Shown here one piece after another: positions 42,076-47,609 of a stretch of 47,609 nt of DNA. The DNA lies in the NCBI GenBank assembly GCA_049698775.1, contig JBAVYM010000017.1, positions 1 through 47,609 on the forward strand. The letters run 5' to 3'. This DNA comes from REEB76 sp049698775 (GTDB lineage: Bacteria > Pseudomonadota > Gammaproteobacteria > Natronospirales > REEB76). The position numbers were made by a program, and so were the translations under genes. The notes beneath the pieces were generated by a model, which saw nothing but the letters and a program-made list of their open reading frames with translations, had not been told where the DNA came from and did not search any database. Every line of letters begins with the position of its first letter. Positions within the stretch are counted from its first letter, which is position 1.

Positions 42076-43179
42076 ATGCCTCAAGTGATGAAACCGCCTG
42101 CTCGTGTCTGTATCCTGCGTCTCTCAGCCGTGGGCGATGTGTGCCATACGCTGCCGGTGGTGCGCAGCCTGCAGGCCGCCTGGTCTCAGGCGCGCTACAC
42201 CTGGATCATTGGCAAACTTGAAGCCAGTCTCGTGGGAGATATCCCCGGCATCGAGTTTATCATTTTCGACAAATCTAAAGGGCTAGCCGCCTACCGCGAA
42301 CTCAAGCGCCGCTTGCATGGCCGGCATTTCGATCTCCTGCTGCACATGCAGATGTCGCTGCGAGCCAGTATCGCGAGCGCCCTGGTAATTCACGCGCCGG
42401 TGAAACTGGGGTTCGACCGTCAGCGCGCCCACGATTGGCAGTGGCTATTCAGCAACCGGCGCATCCCCTTTAGACCTCGTCAGCATGTGATGGACAGTCT
42501 GTTCGGTTTCGCGGAAGCCTGCGGAATTAACTCGCGTGTGCTGCGTTGGGACATTCCGCTTCCGGCCGACGTACAGACGTTTGCCCGTGAACACATTCCG
42601 GATAACGTGCCCACGCTCATCATCAGCCCCTGCGCGAACGCGCGCTTCCGCAATTTCCGCAACTGGCGCGCGGAGCGTTATGCCGCCGTGGCGGATTACG
42701 CCGTGGATAAACTTGGGATACGCGTGATTCTCAGCGGCGGACCCAGCGCAGCGGAACAGGAACACGGCAAATTGATTGAAGCCGCCGCGCACTCCAAACC
42801 ACTCAATCTCATCGGCGCAACCAATCTCAAACAACTACTGGCATTGCTCGGCCGCGCCGCGGCGCTGATCTCGCCGGATTCTGGACCGGTGCACATGGCA
42901 ACGGCCGTCGGAACCCCCGTGATCGGCCTGTATGCCAGCACCAATCCGGATCGCGCTGGTCCGTATTTAAGCCAGCGCTGGCGTGTGGATCGCTATCCCG
43001 AAGCCATGCGGCAGTTCAACCATCAAGACGCGGCCACCGCGCTCTGGGGTACCCGGGTGCGTGATCCGCGTGCCATGGATCTCATCAGCGTTGCGGATGT
43101 CACCGTCAAGCTGGATGAGCTGATGGCCGTGCAGGCACGCGGCGAGTCGCTGGTGAAGCCGTTCATCTCCATAATGTAG
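42076..43179 (+). CDS. GT9-family heptosyltransferase-like glycosyltransferase
   Basis: 367-residue glycosyltransferase of family 9, the LPS heptosyltransferase family. The N-terminal domain starts with ARVCILRLSAVGDVCHTLPVVRSLQ (WaaC-like acceptor-binding start). The C-terminal nucleotide-sugar domain contains TLIISPCANAR, ILSGGPSAAEQEH and the ADP-heptose motif SPDSGPVHMATAVGTPVIGLY (about 270-290). With hldE and kdkA next to it, heptose transfer to Kdo is likely (WaaC role). ATG 42076 or 42088 may be the start; neither has a good ribosome site. Confidence 0.92.
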   Translation: MPQVMKPPARVCILRLSAVGDVCHTLPVVRSLQAAWSQARYTWIIGKLEASLVGDIPGIEFIIFDKSKGLAAYRELKRRLHGRHFDLLLHMQMSLRASIASALVIHAPVKLGFDRQRAHDWQWLFSNRRIPFRPRQHVMDSLFGFAEACGINSRVLRWDIPLPADVQTFAREHIPDNVPTLIISPCANARFRNFRNWRAERYAAVADYAVDKLGIRVILSGGPSAAEQEHGKLIEAAAHSKPLNLIGATNLKQLLALLGRAAALISPDSGPVHMATAVGTPVIGLYASTNPDRAGPYLSQRWRVDRYPEAMRQFNHQDAATALWGTRVRDPRAMDLISVADVTVKLDELMAVQARGESLVKPFISIM

Positions 43180-43249
43180 GATGGGGTAATAGCGGCATTC
43201 CTAATGTAAGGCACGGCGTAACACGCAAGCATAGCCTGCCCCTCACGCC

Positions 43250-43912
43250 TCACACCTCACTCCTTACCCTTCTGTTTTCGCGCTTGGGCCGGCGGACGGT
43301 CCTTACTTTCCCGCTGCTTCCGCCACCGCAAAAGAATTGATCACCGCCATCGGACTCGAGTCCTGACACGCTGATTCCCGGTGGCATTTCGATCTGTTCG
43401 AGGACCTTGCCCGTTTGCGGATCGATGTGTCGCAAGTCACTCGTTTCGTCCTCCCAAGTGCCATGCCACAATTCGCCATCGACCCAGGTGATGCCGGTGA
43501 CGAAGCGTTTGGACTCGATGGAGCGGAGGATCGCACCTGTCTCGGAGTCGATCTGATGGATCTTGCGGGCGCGATATTCCCCGACCCACAACGTTCCTTC
43601 GGCCCACGCGAGTCCCGAGTTGCCGCCGTTGCCGGGTGCCGGAATCGTGGCGAGCACGCGCCCGCTCTCCGGATCAATTTTCAGGATGCGATCCTCGGCG
43701 ATCTGGAACAGGTGCCGGCCATCGAAGGCCGTGCCCGCGTGCGCGGCGACATCGAGCGAGCGCAACGTCTTTCCGCTCACCGGATCCAGGGCGTTCAACT
43801 TGTCTCCGACGGCGACCCAGACGTACTGACCGTCATACGTCACACCACCCACACTATCAACACCCGTGAAGGGCCCGTGCTCCTGAAGAATTTCAGCTTT
43901 TGAACGCTTCAT
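43250..43912 (-). CDS. Beta-propeller protein, glutamine-cyclotransferase/PQQ-like
   Basis: 220-residue protein made of repeated four-stranded units of about 40 residues: YDGQYVWVAVGDKLNALDPVSGKTLRSL, FDGRHLFQIAEDRILKIDPESGRVLATI, WAEGTLWVGEYRARKIHQIDSETGAILRSI and WVDGELWHGTWEDETSDLRHIDPQTGKVLEQI. Each ends with D-P-x-[ST]-G. No signal peptide. It may be a substrate-binding or structural propeller; related proteins sit next to DUF899 genes. ATG 43912 is chosen. The basic tail RTVRRPKRENRR is unusual. It precedes no operon partner downstream. Confidence 0.78.
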   Translation of the reverse strand: MKRSKAEILQEHGPFTGVDSVGGVTYDGQYVWVAVGDKLNALDPVSGKTLRSLDVAAHAGTAFDGRHLFQIAEDRILKIDPESGRVLATIPAPGNGGNSGLAWAEGTLWVGEYRARKIHQIDSETGAILRSIESKRFVTGITWVDGELWHGTWEDETSDLRHIDPQTGKVLEQIEMPPGISVSGLESDGGDQFFCGGGSSGKVRTVRRPKRENRRVRSEV

Positions 43913-43944
43913 GGTTACTGTCCCGGTCATTCGGTAATGTAATC

Positions 43945-45165
43945 CTAATCGCCCGGCAGCGTGGCGGGGAGTAACAAGATCGTCGTGAATCCCGGCACGG
44001 GCGGAGTCATCCAGCGACGCGCCCGCCCGCGACCGAACGGCTGCAGCTTGCCCGTAGCCGCAAGCGCGTCAAGTGCCCGCTGCACGCTGCGCTGGCTCGC
44101 GCCAAGCGCCAGCGCCAGGGCCGAGCTCGACCACGACTCGCCGTCAGTGAGGCAGGCAAGTACTGCCCCGTGTTTTTCTTCGACGGGCCGCGCCAGCACC
44201 ACGACCCCGCGTGCATGGCGCGGTGCCAGAACAAAGCCTTGCTGCGTCGCGCGCACGTCGGCCAGCGTCCGCAGCGCCTTGCGAAGCCGCCCGACTTCGA
44301 CTCGCAAGCGCGCACGCAGCGATTCGTCGGCGCGCTTGATGCGGAATGCCCGCTCGACGAGCGCATCCCTGGCAACGTCTCCGGGCCAAGCTTCACCCAA
44401 GGCGCGCGCCAGCATGAACAATACCGGACGCCTGGCGAGCGAAACCAAGGTGCGCGAATCATGCACGACATGACGGCACCCGTCCACGACCAGCGCCTGC
44501 GACTTCCGCAACGTTTCTACCTCTTCCAGCAAGATAAGCCGCTCCTCGCCACGGTCAATCAGGCGCGCTGCAGGCGATTTCAGCATGAGAGATGCGCTTT
44601 CGACCTCCGCCGTCAGCGCGGGGATAGCCGCGTGGCGTGCGGCGTGCTCGGCCCGGGCGAGCGCTGCGCGCGCCGTCTTCGCGCGGATACGCCGCATCGC
44701 AATACCCGCAACCACCAGCTCGTGGGCGGCCTTCAATGCTGGCGGGAAGAGCGCGGGGTCGAGATTGGCGAGCTTGTGCTCGGCGTCGCTGAGACGTCCG
44801 ATCAGGAGCAGACGCCGGACCTCGAGAACCCTTGCATGCGAGGCGTTCACCCGGTCGCCGTGCGCTTCGAGCGTCACCCGCGCCGCGTCGAGTGCCTTCG
44901 CAGGCCAGGTGAGGTCGCGCGAGGCGAGCGCAATCTCAGCCTCGGCGACCACGCACCGTGCGCGGGCCACCGCCTCTTTCGGTCCGAAGGCGCGCGCCGC
45001 ACGCCGCACCAGAGCCTTAGCGCGAACGAGATCGCCGAGCTGCGCCATCGCGATGCCGCGCAGCGCGAGCGCGGGAGCGTCCTCGCGCAGGGCGACCCGG
45101 TTGAGCGCGCCGAGGGGATCACCCGCCGCGAGCGCGCGCGCCGCGGCTGTGATCAGCGAGTCCAT
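43945..45165 (-). CDS. HTH regulator with Ala-rich helical repeat domain
   Basis: 406-residue protein. The first 200 residues are Ala/Arg-rich helical repeats (LALRGIAMAQLGDLVRAKALVRRAARAF...) resembling TPR/SEL-like hairpins. A central segment, RDALVERAFRIKRADESLRARLRVEVGRLRKALRTL, resembles the OmpR/SARP-type DNA-binding helices. Near the C terminus SWSSSALALALGASQRSVQRALDALAATG is a winged-helix recognition region. It is divergent from the DUF899 gene, which it may regulate, and 32 bases upstream of the propeller gene, which may be in its operon. No ligand is evident. Confidence 0.8.
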   Translation of the reverse strand: MDSLITAAARALAAGDPLGALNRVALREDAPALALRGIAMAQLGDLVRAKALVRRAARAFGPKEAVARARCVVAEAEIALASRDLTWPAKALDAARVTLEAHGDRVNASHARVLEVRRLLLIGRLSDAEHKLANLDPALFPPALKAAHELVVAGIAMRRIRAKTARAALARAEHAARHAAIPALTAEVESASLMLKSPAARLIDRGEERLILLEEVETLRKSQALVVDGCRHVVHDSRTLVSLARRPVLFMLARALGEAWPGDVARDALVERAFRIKRADESLRARLRVEVGRLRKALRTLADVRATQQGFVLAPRHARGVVVLARPVEEKHGAVLACLTDGESWSSSALALALGASQRSVQRALDALAATGKLQPFGRGRARRWMTPPVPGFTTILLLPATLPGD

Positions 45166-45254
45166 CGGAACGGACTTATCATGAATCGCGCCACACTTGT
45201 CACTCCCACGGCTCGATACCCCGTACCCATACTATCGCACGACAGTCCATCAAC

Positions 45255-45272
45255 GCGTCCTTTCGAGGACGC
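45255..45272. other. Stem-loop with TTCG loop in DUF899 leader
   Basis: GCGTCCT (45255-45261) and AGGACGC (45266-45272) pair perfectly around TTCG. It lies 24 bases before the DUF899 start, upstream of its AAGGAG ribosome site. It may stabilise the leader or be an operator for the divergent regulator. Confidence 0.5.
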
Positions 45273-45296
45273 AACGAACCACGAAGGAGAAGAGCG

Positions 45297-46082
45297 ATGA
45301 ACTCACATGCAACCAGCACACGTGAAGAATGGCAGACAGCGCGGCTCGAGCTGCTCAAGGCGGAGAAGGAGCTGACGCGGCGCAGCGACGAGCTGGCGCG
45401 GCGGCGGCAGGAACTGCCGTGGGTCCGGATCGACAAGCAATACCGATTTGATACCGACAAGGGCAGCGCTTCACTGGCAGACCTCTTCCAAGGGCGCTCG
45501 CAGCTCCTCGTCTACCACTTCATGTTTGGACCCGATTACAAGGCGGGGTGTCCGACCTGCTCCACGATCGCGGATGGATTCCACGGCTTCGTCCCCCACC
45601 TGGCCAACCACGACGTCACGCTTGCGGCGGTATCGCGGGCGCCGCTAGCGAAGTTGCAGGCGTACAAGCGGCGCATGGGATGGACGTTTCCCTGGGCGTC
45701 TTCATTCGGCGGTGATTTCAACGCCGATTTCAACGCCTCGTTCACCGAGGAGCAGCAGCGCGCGGGTGGCATCGAATACAACTACCGGCGCGAGCCGCCG
45801 GCGTCGCAGTTGCCTTTCAAGATGGGCAAGGAAGCCGGCGATGAATCGCCTCCCGTCCAGAACGCCGCCATGACCGGAACCGACGTGGCCACGTACTTGC
45901 GTGAGAGGCCGGGCATGAGTGCGTTCGTGCTCGCGGACGGCGCCGTTTACCACAGCTATTCCACCTATGCGCGCGGACTGGACGGCCTCTGGGGCATGTA
46001 CCAGTGGCTCGACCGCGCCCCCCGAGGACGGAACGAGACGGGCATGTGGTGGCGCCGTCATGACGAGTACGACAAGTCTTGA
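45297..46082 (+). CDS. DUF899-family thioredoxin-like protein
   Basis: 261-residue protein of the DUF899 family, a thioredoxin/AhpC-like fold. The helical start (EEWQTARLELLKAEKELTRRSDEL) leads to RIDKQYRFDTDKGSASLADLF and YHFMFGPDYKAGCPTCST with a CxxC pair at residues 85-88. Later FPWASSFGGDFNADF and the end RGLDGLWGMYQWLDRAPRGRNE are typical. Likely cytoplasmic redox protein; no activity is established for the family. AAGGAG lies seven bases before ATG 45297. The DUF2182 gene overlaps its stop or begins just after it, so they form an operon. Confidence 0.9.
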   Translation: MNSHATSTREEWQTARLELLKAEKELTRRSDELARRRQELPWVRIDKQYRFDTDKGSASLADLFQGRSQLLVYHFMFGPDYKAGCPTCSTIADGFHGFVPHLANHDVTLAAVSRAPLAKLQAYKRRMGWTFPWASSFGGDFNADFNASFTEEQQRAGGIEYNYRREPPASQLPFKMGKEAGDESPPVQNAAMTGTDVATYLRERPGMSAFVLADGAVYHSYSTYARGLDGLWGMYQWLDRAPRGRNETGMWWRRHDEYDKS

Positions 46083-46090
46083 GTGAAGTC

Positions 46091-46915
46091 ATGGGTATCG
46101 TTCACGTAACCGTGGGATGGATGAGCAGAGGGCGCGTGGTTTCCGGGCGCGCCTTCTTCGGCGTCTCGGCGCTGCTCTTCGCCGTCAGCGCGACGCTGAC
46201 GATCGTCGGCTGCGCATCCATGTCGGCGATGGGCGGGATGCCGATGCCCGGCGGCTGGACGCTGTCCATGGCATGGATGCGGATGCCCGGACAGACTTGG
46301 TCCGGCGCCGCGGCATCGTTTCTCGGTATGTGGGTCGTAATGATGGTGGCGATGATGCTGCCATCCCTGGTGCCCATGTTGTGGCGCTACCGCCAGGCCG
46401 TCGGCGGGGCAAGCGAGACGCGCCTGGATTGGCTGACCGCGCTCGCAGGCGTCGGGTACTTTTGCGTGTGGACCGCGTTCGGCATAGCCGCCTTTCTGCT
46501 GGGCGCCGCCCTCACGTCGGTGGAAATGCAATGGCCGGTGCTGGCGCGCGTCGTTCCGATGGCGGCCGGAGTAGTCATTCTTGTCGCCGGCGCACTCCAG
46601 TTCAGCGCGTGGAAAGCGCGTCATCTTGCTTGCTGCCGGCAGGCACCAGGGCGCGGCCGTATCTTGCCGGCGGACGCCGGCTCGGCCTGGCAACACGGCC
46701 TGCGCCTCGGCCTCCACTGCAGCCGCTGCTGTGCCGGTCTGATGACAACTTTCCTCGTCATCGGTGTCATGGACCTGCGAGCGATGGCCGTGGTGACCGC
46801 GGCCATCACTATCGAACGTCTCGCACCGGCCGGTGAACGCGTCGCACGAGCCATCGGAGCCGTCGCGGTCGGGGTGGGGTTGTTTCTGGTCGCGCGAGCT
46901 ACCGGGCTTGGATGA
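46091..46915 (+). CDS. DUF2182 membrane protein, possible metal handling
   Basis: 274-residue inner-membrane protein with about six hydrophobic segments. Met-rich segments (MSAMGGMPMPGGW; MAWMRMPGQTW; MWVVMMVAMMLPSLVPMLWRY) and a Cys/His cluster (HLACCRQ; GLHCSRCCAGL) suggest binding of a soft metal such as copper. DUF2182 proteins are often described as predicted metal-binding membrane proteins; transport is not shown. ATG 46091 is used; a TTG at 46079 whose TTGA overlaps the DUF899 stop would give four more residues. Part of the DUF899 operon. Confidence 0.85.
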   Translation: MGIVHVTVGWMSRGRVVSGRAFFGVSALLFAVSATLTIVGCASMSAMGGMPMPGGWTLSMAWMRMPGQTWSGAAASFLGMWVVMMVAMMLPSLVPMLWRYRQAVGGASETRLDWLTALAGVGYFCVWTAFGIAAFLLGAALTSVEMQWPVLARVVPMAAGVVILVAGALQFSAWKARHLACCRQAPGRGRILPADAGSAWQHGLRLGLHCSRCCAGLMTTFLVIGVMDLRAMAVVTAAITIERLAPAGERVARAIGAVAVGVGLFLVARATGLG

Positions 46916-46963
46916 TGACTTGCGTCGCCCTGCAAATTTCCACACAGTTTTGCCGGCCCGCTC

Positions 46964-47609
46964 TTAGCCTTTACCATCGCTCTTACGCGGCAAGACCAGT
47001 ACAGCTTCCAGACCGCCGCCGGGGGGGTTGCGCAGGGTGAGGCTGCCGCCGTGCAAGACGGCGATGTTGCGCGCGATGCCGAGGCCGAGGCCGTTGCCGC
47101 CGTTTTCCCGGCTGCGGGAACTATCCAGCCGGTAATACGGCTCGAAAACTCTTTCCAACTGATCTTCGGGGATTCCGGGACCCTTGTCCCGCACCCGGAT
47201 TGTTACAGCTTGATCGCCGTCTTCCACGATTAAATCCGCGCGTCCTCCATAACGCACCGCGTTGCTCACCAGATTTTCGAGGCAGCGGCGCAAGGCCTGC
47301 GGCCGCCCGGTGAACGCCCGGGTGATGTTTCCTTGCAAACTGACCGGCTGGCCGGTTTCCACCGCGTCGGCTTGCACACTTTCCAGCAGTGCCATGAGAT
47401 CAATCGGTTGCGAGGGTTCGTTTACTTCAAGTCCGCGCAGTAGATCCAGTGTGGCACTGGTCATGTGCTCCATGTCGTGCAGATCGCGGATGAACTTGTC
47501 CTTGAGGACTTCATCCTCCAGCAATTCCGCGCGCAACCGCAGGCGCGTGATGGGTGTCTTGAGATCATGCGAGATGGCAGTCAGCAAGCGGGTGCGATCC
47601 TGCACGTAA
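46964..47609 (-). CDS. EnvZ-like sensor histidine kinase, truncated by window
   Basis: C-terminal 215 residues of a sensor kinase whose N-terminal half, with the sensor and HAMP, lies beyond the window. The phospho-His is in RTRLLTAISHDLKTPITRLR, the dimerisation helices follow, and the ATP-binding domain has LENLVSNAVRYG (N-box), VRDKGPGIP (G1), ERVFEPYYR (F-box) and GGNGLGLGIARNI (G2). All motifs are intact. Type EnvZ/OmpR family; a response regulator gene is expected upstream, outside the window. Stimulus unknown. Confidence 0.94.
   Translation of the reverse strand, partial: YVQDRTRLLTAISHDLKTPITRLRLRAELLEDEVLKDKFIRDLHDMEHMTSATLDLLRGLEVNEPSQPIDLMALLESVQADAVETGQPVSLQGNITRAFTGRPQALRRCLENLVSNAVRYGGRADLIVEDGDQAVTIRVRDKGPGIPEDQLERVFEPYYRLDSSRSRENGGNGLGLGIARNIAVLHGGSLTLRNPPGGGLEAVLVLPRKSDGKG

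Noticed and set aside
44170..45300. A 376-codon plus-strand frame opposite the HTH regulator
   Set aside because: Arg/Gln-rich antisense frame; the regulator's helical repeats and HTH on the minus strand explain the region.

Overview
The window (about 47.6 kb, GC-rich) looks like chromosomal DNA of a Gram-negative proteobacterium. A gammaproteobacterium near the Xanthomonadales/Nevskiales is the best guess, because LPS-core genes (waaA, hldE, an LpxL-type acyltransferase, kdkA, a GT9 glycosyltransferase), a pcm-like gene, a rhodanese and tolC lie together, and because the intergenic repeats are typical of that group. The taxonomy is inference. No tRNA, rRNA, transposase, integrase or CRISPR array is visible.

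Layout. 1-1869: 3' part of a K+-independent H+-pyrophosphatase. 1870-7884: accessory island with a DNA methyltransferase convergent to a GHKL (MutL/MORC-like) ATPase, two VapBC toxin-antitoxin modules and a broken second copy of the 3' end of the next gene. 7885-11100: persulfide-dioxygenase-like MBL hydrolase, TauE-type exporter, rhodanese and CDF metal exporter, a plausible sulfur-detoxification and metal group. 11227-17475: mixed metabolic and transport genes, including a PsiF-like secreted protein with a clear terminator, an orphan AT-rich lipoprotein and a RibD-C/DHFR-like reductase. 17663-20260: ParE-type toxin-antitoxin pair, thiC and its TPP riboswitch.

20367-34740, all on the minus strand: LytS/AlgZ-type sensor kinase, LytTR response regulator, HlyD-type adaptor, one LolD/MacB-like ATPase and then eight consecutive FtsX/MacB-fold permeases. 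The permeases belong to two types, A (five copies) and B (three copies), that alternate A-B-A-B-A-B-A-A in transcription order. A TolC-family outer-membrane protein (36108-37562) lies nearby and could complete an envelope-spanning export machine. 34986-43179: pcm-like methyltransferase, rhodanese, tolC and the LPS inner-core/Kdo cluster. 43250-46915: propeller protein, HTH regulator, DUF899 thioredoxin-like protein and DUF2182 membrane protein. 46964-47609: C-terminal part of an EnvZ-like kinase cut by the window end.

Two signals stand out. First, the eight-permease array served by one ATPase. Second, a repeated architecture not explained by any recognised mobile element: in three places (MBL hydrolase, thiC, RibD-C reductase) an intact gene is followed by a small cargo (VapBC, ParE-TA, lipoprotein), and then by a decayed second copy of that gene's own 3' end. 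These '3'-end echoes' suggest that cargo was delivered together with a replacement gene tail.
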